64,000 bases of DNA from Helicobacter didelphidarum (GTDB taxonomy: Bacteria; Campylobacterota; Campylobacteria; Campylobacterales; Helicobacteraceae), in contig NZ_NXLQ01000001.1 in the NCBI RefSeq assembly GCF_003364195.1, positions 1 through 64,000 of the forward strand, read 5' to 3'. Each line of letters starts with the position of its first letter. Within the stretch, counting starts at the first letter, position 1. The notes beneath the pieces are model-generated. The model worked only from the letters and a program-made list of their open reading frames with translations, made no database searches and was not told the DNA's origin. Shown in pieces: positions 49,491 through 60,262 of this stretch. The position numbers and the translations under genes are program-made.

Positions 49491-49775
49491 ATGAAATTAT
49501 TGCATAAGTTTTTATTCGTTGGTATAATATTACAATATATAATACCAGCATGTTACGCAACAAATACAGAATCGAAAAATCATTCTGAATACAATTCTAT
49601 TCAATTACAAAAGAATAGTTATTCACAGCATGAGCCTAAAATACAAATCAAAGGAGATTCTCTTGTGATTATGGATTCTTCATGCGAATCTAAAAATGCA
49701 AATTCAGTTTTATCAAGTTTTAAAAAACAAAATATATCACAAGCAAATGCACATGATGACTGTGAGAGCAAATAA
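49491..49775 (+). CDS. Small secreted protein, unknown
   Basis: 94 aa with a signal peptide (LLHKFLFVGIILQYIIPACYA) and a polar, Ser/Asn/Gln-rich mature part with two cysteines (SSCESK and DDCESK). AAGGAT precedes the start. It has the same direction as the Sel1 protein 128 bp upstream. No family is recognised. Confidence 0.6.
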   Translation: MKLLHKFLFVGIILQYIIPACYATNTESKNHSEYNSIQLQKNSYSQHEPKIQIKGDSLVIMDSSCESKNANSVLSSFKKQNISQANAHDDCESK

Positions 49776-50123
49776 TATTATGGTATATTATTCTGTAATA
49801 TGACAGATTCTATGTTTGTGATATGTTTCAATGTTTGTTTTGTTCTGCAAATCAAAAAATCAGTTACAATTTAGTTTTGATTTTTATAGTCTATTTCCTC
49901 GCCATATCTTTATGCGGAATGTTGAATAAAATATCAATCCGTTTTTTCTTAAACTATCTTCCTAACAGCATTAATATTACATATATCGTAACCTAAAAAT
50001 TAGGAATAGCGATACATTAAAGAAAATTGTAGAGATAGAGTTGCTAAAGCTTTAGAACTACGAGCGATAAATAAATTAAAAGTATATTTATTAATAGAAA
50101 TTCTTGGAAGATAGAATCTATTT
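49776..50123. other. Intergenic region
   Basis: About 350 bp between convergent genes. A stretch on plus near 50027-50116 stays open for about 30 codons (VAKALELRAINKLKVYLLIEI) without a start. It may be a gene remnant, but support is weak. Confidence 0.3.
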
Positions 50124-52037
50124 TTACCTTACACTATCCTTTATTTCCTTTATGCGTCCGCTGATTTGATGATAGAGACACGCTATATTGCCACCTCTGC
50201 ATTGATTGCGTTTTTCGAGCCAATCCATTTGTGCGTTAAAGAGTTTCTTTTTCGCCTCGCCACTCGCATTGAGGTATTTGGCATTATAAAATTCATTGAG
50301 GATTCTATCGCCAAGTGTGAGGGCGAAATCCGCACAGATTTGCTCCTCAATATTGTTGAGATTCCCATTCTCACAATCAAAGCTTGTTACACTCCCATAT
50401 CGCTCACGATTTATAAGCTCCTTTGCCCAATCTGCGGGTGGCTCAAATCCCGTGATTTGATATTTCACACTTTCCCATGATTCCACGACTTCAAGGCTCA
50501 ATGCGCCATTTTCATTGTTGATAGCATAATAGTTTTGCTCACCACTTGCATAATCATTAGCAAATAGCACCTCGCCGTATTTCGCGTGTTTGACGAGCTT
50601 CGCCTCGCCATGTATGCTATCATTATAGAGGACATTCATATCTTTATCGATGAGACTGACAAGGGTTTGAGGGTATCCACGCCCTCCGACTTGCGTCCCC
50701 CATAGAAACATCAATGCCTTTTTCTTACTCTGTGGGAGTGCGACTTCACCCGCGAAAGTCGGTCTATCAAGCGTTTGCAACAATGCTTCATAGTCTATCT
50801 TGCCACCCTTGTCGTATTTGCTCCCTTTGAGATAAGATTCCATTATCTGCACCATATCTTTGGGACATTCATCAAGCCGATAGAGGCTACATTCGGGCAT
50901 ATCTTTTGCGAGCGGATTGTCTCCCATATCTGCTTTATTGACGCTTATATTTGTCGTCTTTATCTTTGCGATGCGATAGTGTTGCGGATTTGCTTCGACT
51001 TGACCTAGTGAGCCTTGAGCAAAAAAGTATAAAGAGCGCGGATTTTGCAATCTATCACTTGCTTTGCCATTCACGCCATAGAGGGCGAAATAGCCTTTCT
51101 TGTATGGCACGACAAAGGCGGAGTAATAGTCCCCTCGCCCGTCATCTGTCTCTATTTCTATGTCAAGGAATGCAGAGCAGTTTGCAATTTTATTTTGTTT
51201 GCAATATTCTAGGTTCCTTAGAGGCTCACTCACATACCACCACGCAAACCGCCCACTGCCTTGATATGAGACGAGGTAGGCAAAGAGGTCGTTATCATTG
51301 GAGAGTTTGCCGATACCATTTTCGCTCCCCATAAAGCGTAGGTTGGTAAGACTAGCATTAAATTGCTTGGTAATGTATTCCATAATGTTTGGCGTAGAAT
51401 CCGCTACTGCCTTGCTTAGGAAAGCTATCAAGTCCTGATACTCCGCAAGGACTTGAGGGACGCCTACTTTGCCTTCACCCCGAAAATATACACGCATAGC
51501 AGATTCTATCTCATCAAACTCATAGAGATAGTCTTTGGCATAATAGCTAAGGGCGGTATGAAGTGCGATGATAGCGGTAATCTCGGGGTCATCGGTATGC
51601 TCGAGGGCGTGAAAGAGTGCGAGACGCAAATCGCGCAAGGATTTGGCGTGTGCCTCATAGTCGGCGAAATGCTTTTGCAGACTTATAGAATCCTCCTTCA
51701 CTCCCATCATATCCATATCATACTTTGGCTCAAAGGGATAAAAGCTTGTGATATTGTTCAGTGCATTGACTAGCTCGGGCATTCGCTCTACAAAATCTTG
51801 CCATTTTTTATCGATTTGTCCGGATAAGTTAGAGGGTCTTTGCTGTGTTGATTGAGAATCTACTCTGGAATTGGCTGACAAAATTGTAGAATTCCTCACA
51901 TTTAGTGTTTTTTGTGCATTTAGATTTTGCGTGGTTAGTGATATAGTATTGTTAGCATATAAAATCCCACAAGTTAACACAACGATACAACTTAAAAGCA
52001 AATAAAAACATTTTTGCAGAGTATTCATAATTTTCAT
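50124..52037 (-). CDS. Large periplasmic protein with C-terminal LprI-like domain
   Basis: 637 aa. A signal peptide or anchor (CFYLLLSCIVVLTCGILYA) follows the start, which has AAAGGAGG upstream. The bulk (about 80-540) is unrecognised. The last 80 residues fit the LprI/DUF1311 lysozyme-inhibitor pattern: FDCENGNLNNIEEQICAD, then WLEKRNQCRGGNIACLYHQISGRI with paired cysteines. Base composition is visibly richer in GC than the flanking DNA, suggesting acquisition. A role in resisting host lysozyme is an inference from that domain alone. Confidence 0.75.
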   Translation of the reverse strand: MKIMNTLQKCFYLLLSCIVVLTCGILYANNTISLTTQNLNAQKTLNVRNSTILSANSRVDSQSTQQRPSNLSGQIDKKWQDFVERMPELVNALNNITSFYPFEPKYDMDMMGVKEDSISLQKHFADYEAHAKSLRDLRLALFHALEHTDDPEITAIIALHTALSYYAKDYLYEFDEIESAMRVYFRGEGKVGVPQVLAEYQDLIAFLSKAVADSTPNIMEYITKQFNASLTNLRFMGSENGIGKLSNDNDLFAYLVSYQGSGRFAWWYVSEPLRNLEYCKQNKIANCSAFLDIEIETDDGRGDYYSAFVVPYKKGYFALYGVNGKASDRLQNPRSLYFFAQGSLGQVEANPQHYRIAKIKTTNISVNKADMGDNPLAKDMPECSLYRLDECPKDMVQIMESYLKGSKYDKGGKIDYEALLQTLDRPTFAGEVALPQSKKKALMFLWGTQVGGRGYPQTLVSLIDKDMNVLYNDSIHGEAKLVKHAKYGEVLFANDYASGEQNYYAINNENGALSLEVVESWESVKYQITGFEPPADWAKELINRERYGSVTSFDCENGNLNNIEEQICADFALTLGDRILNEFYNAKYLNASGEAKKKLFNAQMDWLEKRNQCRGGNIACLYHQISGRIKEIKDSVR

Positions 52038-52336
52038 ATTCCTCCTTTTTAGCTAGTATAAATTATGAACAAATTACTTTTCAGAGAAATTCTGTTTTTG
52101 TTAGATTGGGTATATAGTATTACTAAAATCTATTGTACATGCAATTATACTCCAATTAAATATTTTTAATCATTTTATATCACTCATTTTAATGTATTTT
52201 GCTTCAATTTTTTAGTTGTATAGTCTGTATTTGATATTAAGGTTGTAAAAAAATTGTTTCATTGTGAAAACATTTAGCATAATCGGTTATTCTAATGCTT
52301 ATCAATTTTACCAAGTGTTTTTTAAAGGATTTTTGA
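52038..52336. other. Divergent intergenic region
   Basis: About 300 bp holding promoters for the 637-aa gene (minus) and the chemoreceptor (plus). AAAGGA lies just before 52337. Confidence 0.4.
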
Positions 52337-54379
52337 ATGAATAAAATGTCGTTGTCTCTCAAGGTACTCATCGTTACACTTATAACAACCTTTATTTCTG
52401 TAACAGCTCTATGCTTTTTTGTTTTATTGCAAATGAAACAACAAGAAGCAATAAATGCTAAAAATAATATGCTTCTTACTTCTGGATACTATGGTATGCA
52501 TGTTGCTTCAAATTTAAATATGAGTTCCCATCTGTTTGCTACTTATGCAAGTACACTTTCTGAAAATGATAACTTTTCCGTAGAAACACTTGCAAGTCGC
52601 CTTGCTATTCTAACCCACGAAAATTCAAATACAACTCATAGTTTTTTATATTTTAAAGACAAAGATTATTCATATCTTTCAGAACAATATAAGGTCAATA
52701 ACAATGAAATGTTGGTTTTTGTAGATTCTAATAATACTCTCGTGGCTACAAAACAAATAATAGAATTACCAATTGTGCAAACCACTTTACAGATGGCAAC
52801 ACAACAATTAAGTAATCCTATTAAATTTCGTCTCAATAACACAGATTTTTATGCAGTTGTTTTTACTTTTCCAATTTTTGACAAACAAAAGAATGTTATT
52901 GGGGTATTAGGTGGTATATTAGATATTCATAAAATCTCTGCAAATTTTATGAATATCCGATCTGATTTACAAGGAGCAAAAGTATTGACAACACATAATG
53001 GCACTATCATTGCAGCAACAAACAAAGATATAGTTGGAGCAACACTTCATCAGCTTGCAATGAAAGCAACTTATCTTAAAAATGCCGTGGATAGAGCAAT
53101 GAATAATGAAGAATTTACAGCAGAAATAAAAGATACAGCAGGCACAGATACATTTGCTGCACATACGAATATAGAGCTTGATATTTTTCCAAATTCTAAT
53201 TGGCATATTATTACACTTGTGCCAAGGGATTTTGTCCTTGCAACTTATCATAATCTTCGTTTGCAAACAATTTTAGCCTCTGGAATTGTGCAACTTATTC
53301 TTTCAATTGTCATAGTTTGGTTTGTAAGACTACAAATTATTAATAGACTAAATATCTTAAATGTATTCTTAGATAAGTTCTTTAAATATATTAATCATGA
53401 GGGAAAAAAGCCTGATATATTAAGGGTAAAAAATTCAGATGAAATTGGTAAAATGTCTCAAGCAATTAATGAGAATATTAGTAAAACACAAATAGAACTA
53501 GACAAGGATTACGAACTTGTAAATCAGGCCACAGAAACCGCTAAGGAGATAGAATCTGGGAATTTTACTGCTCGTATTAGTGGTATTAGTAATAATCCTC
53601 AATTAGAAGAACTAAAAAGGGTGTTAAATAATATGTTGCATATATTAGAGCAAAAAATTGGTTCAAACATGAACGAGATACAAAGAGTATTTGATTCATA
53701 TACTAGTCTTGATTTTACAACAGAAATACAGGATGCAAAAGGAAATGTTGAGCTTACAACGAATACACTTGGAGCAGAGATCAAAAGTATGTTGCAAACT
53801 TCAGCAAATTTTGCTCAAAGTCTAGAGCAACAATGTAAGGTTCTTGAAGATTCTGTGGGCTTACTTACCGAATCTTTTAATGCACAAGCTGCGGGTCTTG
53901 AAGCAACAGCGACAGCAATAAATCAGATAGCCTCATCAATGCAAGGTGTCAATAGTAAAACACACGAAGTAATCTCGCAAAGTGAGGATATTAAAAATGT
54001 TACAGGTATTATTCATGATATTGCAGACCAAATCAATCTTTTAGCATTGAATGCAGCTATTGAAGCAGCAAGAGCTGGAGATCATGGACGTGGATTTGCT
54101 GTTGTTGCCGATGAGGTTCGTAAATTGGCAGAAAGAACGCAAAAAAGTTTAAGTGAGATTGAAGCAAATACCAACATACTTTCACAAAGCATTAATGATA
54201 TGGTAGAATCTATCCGTGAGGAAACAGCAGGTATTGAGCAAATTAATGTAACATTATCAAATCTTGAAGAAGCAACCCACAACAATATTACTATTGCCCA
54301 AAATACACAAAAAACAACTGATAAGGTGAATGTTATTGCTACTAATATTCTCCAAGATGTAAATACAAAGAAGTTTTAA
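52337..54379 (+). CDS. Methyl-accepting chemotaxis protein with Cache-type sensor
   Basis: 680 aa. TM1 (about 9-31) and TM2 (about 309-333) bracket a periplasmic domain of roughly 280 aa with a Cache-like pattern ([27 protein letters not shown]). A HAMP-like linker and helical region follow, then the cytoplasmic signalling hairpin with the conserved tip [21 protein letters not shown] and [16 protein letters not shown]. It is a transmembrane chemoreceptor that signals through CheW/CheA. The ligand is unknown, though Cache domains often bind amino or organic acids. Confidence 0.93.
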   Translation: MNKMSLSLKVLIVTLITTFISVTALCFFVLLQMKQQEAINAKNNMLLTSGYYGMHVASNLNMSSHLFATYASTLSENDNFSVETLASRLAILTHENSNTTHSFLYFKDKDYSYLSEQYKVNNNEMLVFVDSNNTLVATKQIIELPIVQTTLQMATQQLSNPIKFRLNNTDFYAVVFTFPIFDKQKNVIGVLGGILDIHKISANFMNIRSDLQGAKVLTTHNGTIIAATNKDIVGATLHQLAMKATYLKNAVDRAMNNEEFTAEIKDTAGTDTFAAHTNIELDIFPNSNWHIITLVPRDFVLATYHNLRLQTILASGIVQLILSIVIVWFVRLQIINRLNILNVFLDKFFKYINHEGKKPDILRVKNSDEIGKMSQAINENISKTQIELDKDYELVNQATETAKEIESGNFTARISGISNNPQLEELKRVLNNMLHILEQKIGSNMNEIQRVFDSYTSLDFTTEIQDAKGNVELTTNTLGAEIKSMLQTSANFAQSLEQQCKVLEDSVGLLTESFNAQAAGLEATATAINQIASSMQGVNSKTHEVISQSEDIKNVTGIIHDIADQINLLALNAAIEAARAGDHGRGFAVVADEVRKLAERTQKSLSEIEANTNILSQSINDMVESIREETAGIEQINVTLSNLEEATHNNITIAQNTQKTTDKVNVIATNILQDVNTKKF

Positions 54380-54769
54380 TGCAATGAAATAAAAGCTGAT
54401 TTTCCTATTTCAATTTTAATGCATTAAATCTTGCAAATATCATTGCATTACTTAAGATAGGAAAAATGTAATAATTCTCTAAGCAACAACTAGAAAATTA
54501 TTACATGAGAATTACATTCTATCTCTTGATAATCTCTCATAAGTGTAAATTTATTCAACAATTTTTGAATGTTATAAAAGTAGTTTGATAAAGAAAAGCT
54601 AGTATTATAATTGATATAATTATTGGGATTATGGGTATCTTTTATAGATTCTATAATTTAAATAGATAAGAAATTCACTATTAAATAGTTTGTGTCAATG
54701 AGAATTTCTTTCTTGAAGCTTTACGCCTATTCTGATAAAAGTGCAATACAAATAAGTTTTAAAGTAAAT
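54380..54769. other. Intergenic region between convergent genes
   Basis: About 390 bp, AT-rich. No strong terminator hairpin or gene is recognised. Confidence 0.4.
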
Positions 54770-54967
54770 TTATTTCTTTTTTGTATTCTTTTTAAGTGTG
54801 CGAAGCACTGAAGTAGAAACTTTAATACGCATACTGCTCCCATCCTCAAGCTTTATACACATATTCCGAAGATTTGGTAAACTGCGTTTTTTTGTTTTGT
54901 TATTTGCATGGCTTACATTACATCCAACCATTACGCCTTTTCCTGTAACATCACATCGTCTTGACAT
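54770..54967 (-). CDS. rpmB: 50S ribosomal protein L28
   Basis: 65 aa, full length for epsilonproteobacterial L28. [27 protein letters not shown] is the family N-terminus, and the lysine-rich C-terminus follows. AAGGAT precedes the start. It is part of the large ribosomal subunit. It lies 68 bp downstream of def in the same direction. Confidence 0.97.
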   Translation of the reverse strand: MSRRCDVTGKGVMVGCNVSHANNKTKKRSLPNLRNMCIKLEDGSSMRIKVSTSVLRTLKKNTKKK

Positions 54968-55035
54968 TCTGAATCCTTCTTTTGATAAAATGAAGCTCGT
55001 ATTATACCGAATAAAGCCTTATAAAATGCTTAATG

Positions 55036-55551
55036 CTACACAACTTTATAACCATTTTTCTTGAGTTCTTTTTCAAACTTTTTCCGTTTTAGAAGTGAAA
55101 GTTTATCAATAAATAAAACTCCATTAAGATGATCCATTTCATGTTGTAAAGCAACAGCTGTAAAATCTTCAAATTGCCCCTGACATTCATTTCCCGTTCT
55201 ATCATGATATTTTATAGTAATTGTGTTAAATCGTTTTACTTCTTCATAGAATCCAGGAACAGATAAACAACCTTCATTCCATAGAATCTCACCACTACTT
55301 TCAAGTATTGTAGGATTAATAATTTCAAGTAAATCTTCTTTGTATTGCTCTCCATCTTCTCGCGGGATATTGACAAGCAGGATACAAAGTGGTTGTGCAA
55401 CTTGAATTGCAGCTAGACCAACACCATTTTTTGCCAACATTGTCTCATACATATCATCAAGTAAAGTATGAAGAGATGAATCGAAGTTCAAAACTTTTTG
55501 TGAAATTTTCCGTAATATTTTATTAGGATAATGAATCACATCTAAAATCAT
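55036..55551 (-). CDS. def: Peptide deformylase
   Basis: 171 aa from ATG 55551 ([14 protein letters not shown], typical start); an upstream ATG at 55569 adds six residues. All three motifs are present: [19 protein letters not shown] and [12 protein letters not shown], with Cys and two His binding the metal and the Glu catalytic. It removes the N-formyl group from nascent proteins. Confidence 0.97.
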   Translation of the reverse strand: MILDVIHYPNKILRKISQKVLNFDSSLHTLLDDMYETMLAKNGVGLAAIQVAQPLCILLVNIPREDGEQYKEDLLEIINPTILESSGEILWNEGCLSVPGFYEEVKRFNTITIKYHDRTGNECQGQFEDFTAVALQHEMDHLNGVLFIDKLSLLKRKKFEKELKKNGYKVV

Positions 55552-55771
55552 AATAGCAAACTCCGGCAAGTAAAATAATTATCTTTGCTATTGTATCAAA
55601 AGAAATCAATATTTTTACAACAAAAGTGTGTAAAAGCTAAGTCCATAGATTTACCATATACAACAACTCTGAAGAAAGTAAATCCTGTATCTTTCCACCA
55701 TTGGCATGAAATTACTTTCGTATGATTATCTTAATACCAAACTTCATAAAATGGTAATAAAAATCAAATAA

Positions 55772-56368
55772 TTATTTTGCATTGTTTTTGATTCCATGAA
55801 GTAATATTTCATATACATGGGCAAAATAATCAGTCTCATTTGTCTCAGAAATATTCTGAGTGTGGGTATCAATAGCTTTTTTATTGACAACATAGAAATT
55901 AAGCATTCCTACAAATGCAATTAAAGTATATGTTATATTTATATCACTGCGAAAATCTCCTTGCTCTATACCTTTTTGTAATAAATTACCAAAAAAAGTA
56001 TGTACTTTTAAGGTATAGCGTTGTAAAATATCCTGTGTGAAATGCTTTGGGCGTCCAAATTCATTCATAAATAAGAAAATTGGTATTTTTTGAAGATGAC
56101 TTTGTATAAAGTTTGTGTAAGATTCCAAAAAAGCTATTGGTGATAAACCTTGTTTTTCTGATTCATTAATAAAATCAAGAATAGGATTGAGACATTCTTC
56201 TAATATTGCCCGATATAATCCCTCTTTATTTTTAAAGTAATATGCAATCATTGAGAGATTTACATTCGCTTTTTGTGTAATTTCTCTCGTTGATGTTGCT
56301 TCGTAGCCTTTAGCAGAAAAAAGCTCTGTCGCAACAACAATTATCGCTTTTTTTGAATTTTTTGCCAC
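55772..56368 (-). CDS. TetR/AcrR-family transcriptional regulator
   Basis: 198 aa with a GTG start (AAGGAAG upstream). The N-terminal HTH is FSAKGYEATSTREITQKANVNLSMIAYYFKNKEGLYRAIL (residues 17-56), a standard TetR DNA-binding domain. The C-terminal ligand domain has no recognisable specificity. No efflux genes adjoin it. An (AT)12 tract lies 36-59 bp upstream in its probable promoter, so its own expression may vary. Confidence 0.9.
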   Translation of the reverse strand: MAKNSKKAIIVVATELFSAKGYEATSTREITQKANVNLSMIAYYFKNKEGLYRAILEECLNPILDFINESEKQGLSPIAFLESYTNFIQSHLQKIPIFLFMNEFGRPKHFTQDILQRYTLKVHTFFGNLLQKGIEQGDFRSDINITYTLIAFVGMLNFYVVNKKAIDTHTQNISETNETDYFAHVYEILLHGIKNNAK

Positions 56369-56403
56369 TAAGCTTCCTTAAAAAGTATATCATGCAAAGC
56401 TTA

Positions 56404-56427
56404 ATATATATATATATATATATATAT
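56404..56427. repeat. (AT)12 microsatellite in the tetR-like promoter region
   Basis: 24 nt of alternating A/T, 36-59 bp upstream of the minus-strand GTG start. That is where -10/-35 spacing would be set. Confidence 0.9.
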
Positions 56428-56732
56428 TATTTTTCTTTCATTTGAAAAATAATCATTCTTTTCTCATAATCCAGATTTATATTCAATCCATTAAAATCTA
56501 AATCTTATAGTATCAAAAAAATATAAACCAAATTAAATACCCAACAAACTTAAATAGTATATTGTTAAATATTGGAGGTGTTTACAAAAGATTACTTATA
56601 TTATATAAAAGTTTTTTATCATTATTCCCGAAGATTGATTACTATAAAAATAATACAATCAATTATTCAAATGCTTTATAAATCTCATCTTTGTATTGAA
56701 TGTTTCCTAAAGAGTATGAAAAATTAAAGATA
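56428..56732. other. Intergenic region
   Basis: About 300 bp between lepB (end) and the tetR-like gene promoter. No gene is seen. Confidence 0.4.
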
Positions 56733-57677
56733 TTAATATGCTATTGCTTCTCTACATGGATTATCGCTGTAATAACGGCATTCTCCTTCAAAAGAAGTTG
56801 CTTTGTTCTCTAAGGTTTGAATGCTATTGAAGATTCTATTCCATCGAACTTTGTAGCGATTTTTTGGATCTTGTGCATTTTGTTCGATACTATCTTCTAA
56901 AGTAATACTAAAATAGGTAAACCATGGTGTACCAATAATACGACTATAATCTACGACACCCCAAAAGCGAGAATCACCGCTATTATCACGATTATCCCCT
57001 ACCATAAAAAATGAATCACTTTCAATTTCGCGATAGAAAATCATTTCACCATCATCAGTAAGCTGTGGATTCATGGCGATACCATGACCTGTTGTGCTTG
57101 TATTGTTTGTATTAATGATTGCTAATCTTTGCATTGCATAAAAACTACTTAGGGGGGTGATTCTGAAATCTTTTTCACCATAGTGAATTCCATTAAATTC
57201 TTGAGAGTAAGGTTCTTTGACATACATCTCACCAAAAAATTCACGCGTATCATAACTTTTAAAATATTTATCAATATAAGAATCTCCTTGAAATGGTCGC
57301 AAATACATACCATCTCTAGCAAAAATAACTTTATCTCCACCGATTGCGAAATTGCGTTTAACATAATAAGTTTTATCATCTCCGGGAGGATTAAATATCA
57401 CTATATCCCCTCTTTGTGGTCTTGCTCCTTCAAATAAATGACGATCTCCGCGAAAATCTGGAAAAATTGGAATCTCAAGCCATGGAATCTTTGGTATAGG
57501 GATACCATAAGCATATTTTTTAACAAACATCATATCCCCTTCGTAAAGTGTGCCAACCATTGAACGACTAGGAATTACAAAGCCTTGTGCAACAAAAAAT
57601 ACAAAACACAATACAATAATAATTGCACCTGTCCAACTTGACGCAAAATCCACAATTTTTTTTATAATTTTTTTCAT
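56733..57677 (-). CDS. lepB: Signal peptidase I
   Basis: 314 aa. One N-terminal membrane anchor (GAIIIVLCFVFFVAQGFVI) leads to the catalytic serine in IPSRSM (Ser39) and the general-base lysine in YYVKRNFAIGGD (Lys107). The box E motif VGDNRDNSGDSRFWG is intact. It cleaves signal peptides on the periplasmic face. AGAGGA precedes the start. Confidence 0.97.
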   Translation of the reverse strand: MKKIIKKIVDFASSWTGAIIIVLCFVFFVAQGFVIPSRSMVGTLYEGDMMFVKKYAYGIPIPKIPWLEIPIFPDFRGDRHLFEGARPQRGDIVIFNPPGDDKTYYVKRNFAIGGDKVIFARDGMYLRPFQGDSYIDKYFKSYDTREFFGEMYVKEPYSQEFNGIHYGEKDFRITPLSSFYAMQRLAIINTNNTSTTGHGIAMNPQLTDDGEMIFYREIESDSFFMVGDNRDNSGDSRFWGVVDYSRIIGTPWFTYFSITLEDSIEQNAQDPKNRYKVRWNRIFNSIQTLENKATSFEGECRYYSDNPCREAIAY

Positions 57678-58003
57678 TCAAATCCTCTCAACCAAATGTT
57701 TATATGTTACATTTATTGGAATAAAAACAAATGGTATTTTACTACCAATTACTTAACATCATACTATAATCATTAAAATTTATTTTAATAGTGGAATAAA
57801 ATTGTCCTATTCTCTCACTAAAATAATCTAATTTTTAGAATCATTGTAAGAACAAAATTTAAACACAAGACAGGAAAAGAATTTGGAGTAGGTTTAGAAT
57901 CCTAAATATAAATTTATAGAATCTTTTCTCTAAAAAATAAAACCAACCTATGAGATTCTAAACTCTGCTATAATACTATGATATTTTTATAAGTGAGGTA
58001 AAG
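57678..58003. other. Divergent intergenic region (lepB/glmU)
   Basis: About 325 bp. TATAAT (57970-57975) is a plausible glmU -10, and GAGGT lies before the start. Nothing else is seen. Confidence 0.45.
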
Positions 58004-59362
58004 ATGCTTTCTATTGTTATTTTGGCAGCAGGATTTGGCACAAGAATGAAGTCGCAGACTCCAAAGGTTTTGCATACATTATGTGGAAAGAGTATGATTG
58101 AATATGTGATTGATGAGTCTTTAAAAATTAGTTCTGACATTCATATTATCCTGTTTAATCAAAAAGAAAAAATTATTTCTTATTTAAAAAATAAATATCA
58201 ATATTATATTATAGATAAAATTACCTTTCATGTGCAACTCCATGATATATATCCAGGCACAGGTGGTGCATTTATGCAAGAAAATAAAGAATTAATTCCA
58301 ATAAAAGAAGATAAAGTCCTTGTGTTAAGTGCTGATTCTCCTATGATTTGTGCCGATTCTTTGTTACCTCTTTTGCAATCTGAAAGTGCAATCAATATTG
58401 CAACTTTTAAGACACGTAACCCAAGCGGATATGGACGCATTATAAAAGAGGATAATACTAATCATGTTATTCGTATTATTGAAGAAAAAGATTGCACACA
58501 CACACACAAAAAGATTGATGAAGTAAATGGTGGGATTTATTGTTTTAATAAAACCATTTTGCAACATTATATTCCATTACTTCTTAATGACAATGCTCAA
58601 AAGGAATATTATCTAACAGATGTAATAAATCTATTTGCTAGAGATTCTCAAGCAATACATGATAAGGGAAAAAATTGTCAAGGAATTATGGCTTGTGAAT
58701 TGAGTGAGAAAGAATTAATGGGTGTAAATACAAAGGCACATTTAGCTATCGCACAGAATCTTATGTTAGAACGTGTACGACACAGAGCAATGTTGCAAGG
58801 TGTGATTATGGATATACCAGAAAGTATTTATCTTGATTCCTCTGTTGAATTTGAGGGTGAATGCAAGCTTGAAAATGGAGTAAGAATTGTCGGAAAAAGC
58901 AAGATTCAAAATAGTATAATCAAAGCACATAGCGTAATTGAAGAAAGTGAGATTATCTCAAGTGATATTGGACCTCATGCACATATTCGCCCCCAATGCA
59001 ATATTCAAGATTCTCATATTGGTAATTTCGTAGAATGCAAGAAGGCAATGTTGAAAGGTGTAAAAGCTGGACATTTAAGTTATCTTGGAGATTGTGAAAT
59101 CAATACAGGAAGTAATATTGGTGCAGGAGTTATTACATGTAATTATGATGGTAAATCTAAGCATAAGACTATTATTGGTAAAGATGTTTTTGTGGGAAGT
59201 GATTGTCAACTTGTTGCACCAGTAACAATTAAAGATCGGGTTTTAATAGCGGCAGGTAGCACAATTACCCATGATATTCCACAAGGTGTGCTTGCTATTG
59301 CACGTGGAAAACAACGCAATATTGAAAATGGATTCTATAAATTTTTTGATGAAAAAGAATAA
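58004..59362 (+). CDS. glmU: Bifunctional UDP-GlcNAc pyrophosphorylase / GlcN-1-P acetyltransferase
   Basis: 452 aa. The uridyltransferase domain begins with LAAGFGTRMKSQTPKVLH (7-24). The C-terminal left-handed beta-helix includes the acetyl-CoA and active-site segment CNYDGKSKHKTIIG. It makes UDP-GlcNAc for peptidoglycan and LPS. A (CA)7 run at 58495-58508 encodes CTHTHKK in the first domain, odd for an essential gene. Confidence 0.97.
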   Translation: MLSIVILAAGFGTRMKSQTPKVLHTLCGKSMIEYVIDESLKISSDIHIILFNQKEKIISYLKNKYQYYIIDKITFHVQLHDIYPGTGGAFMQENKELIPIKEDKVLVLSADSPMICADSLLPLLQSESAINIATFKTRNPSGYGRIIKEDNTNHVIRIIEEKDCTHTHKKIDEVNGGIYCFNKTILQHYIPLLLNDNAQKEYYLTDVINLFARDSQAIHDKGKNCQGIMACELSEKELMGVNTKAHLAIAQNLMLERVRHRAMLQGVIMDIPESIYLDSSVEFEGECKLENGVRIVGKSKIQNSIIKAHSVIEESEIISSDIGPHAHIRPQCNIQDSHIGNFVECKKAMLKGVKAGHLSYLGDCEINTGSNIGAGVITCNYDGKSKHKTIIGKDVFVGSDCQLVAPVTIKDRVLIAAGSTITHDIPQGVLAIARGKQRNIENGFYKFFDEKE

Positions 59363-59592
59363 AATCAGATTTTCTTTATTAAGTATATCCATTATTATAA
59401 TTTTATTAGCATTTTTCCTCTAAATGCTAAGATATGGTTAGAATTTTTAAAGATACTTTTGTATTAGTTCTTTATTTATTGATATATTATTTCTGCAATA
59501 AACCATATTTTTGAAAAATTCATAAAGCTAATTTTAATGCTTACTTCAGTGAAATTATGAAGCACAATCATAATAAAATACCTTATTTCAAT

Positions 59593-60246
59593 TCATACTT
59601 CTCCCTTCAAATCACTCCCAACAAAGTCTCGCCCTAGCTCCTCGCAGCATTCAAATACGCTAAAACTACCGCTCGCAGGATCAAGCACTCTATCGCCTTT
59701 ATCGGTGCAAGATTCTATCAAAGCCTTTTGTAAGCCCTTTGGTTTAGCATGTGGGTGGATTTTGAGTGTCTCTAACGGAATCTTTTCACTCCATATATCG
59801 CGGATAGTATGTAACTTCCAAGTGCCTTTTGCTTTGATGGGCTTTTTTTGTAAAATTAAGAGATATTCGCTTTGTTTGCGCGTACGATAACCCATACCCA
59901 TTTTGCCTTTATCCCAAGTAATCAAATCTACGATTTGTAAATTGGTATCCTTAATCCATGTATCCACACCCTCACAAAGATGAAATTTATCAATCCATAG
60001 CATACAATATGCACTTTGTTTTAAAACATGATTGATTTCCTTGATGAACTGCCTAATCACTTCATCACTCATTTGCACAAGTTTGACACGTCCTTTTTGT
60101 CGTCTTCCTTCATTACCATATTGCATTTTATCGAGCACACCACGATATTGTGGGTCAAAAAAGCACAAATCTATGCTTTGAGATTCTAGCTTTTGAAGGA
60201 GTTTCAAACCATCTATATTAAGGCGTTTATTAAGTAATTCGTGCAA
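59593..60246 (-). CDS. Solitary DNA methyltransferase (N4/N6 amino type)
   Basis: 217 aa with a TTG start (AGGAG upstream). Motif IV is CFFDPQYRG (DPPY variant, DPQY, around 29-37). Motif I is near the C-terminus as [13 protein letters not shown]. This order (IV before I) fits beta-group amino-methyltransferases. There is no restriction enzyme or specificity subunit nearby, so it acts alone or as a regulatory methylase. It is 16 bp downstream of the FAD oxidoreductase, and both look more GC-rich than average here. The recognition site is unknown. Confidence 0.83.
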   Translation of the reverse strand: MHELLNKRLNIDGLKLLQKLESQSIDLCFFDPQYRGVLDKMQYGNEGRRQKGRVKLVQMSDEVIRQFIKEINHVLKQSAYCMLWIDKFHLCEGVDTWIKDTNLQIVDLITWDKGKMGMGYRTRKQSEYLLILQKKPIKAKGTWKLHTIRDIWSEKIPLETLKIHPHAKPKGLQKALIESCTDKGDRVLDPASGSFSVFECCEELGRDFVGSDLKGEV

Positions 60247-60262
60247 ATTTTCTCCTAAGATT

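Noticed and set aside
58495-58508. (CA)7 in glmU as a phase-variation tract
   Set aside because: glmU is essential and the tract encodes a continuous CTHTHKK in frame; switching off would be lethal.
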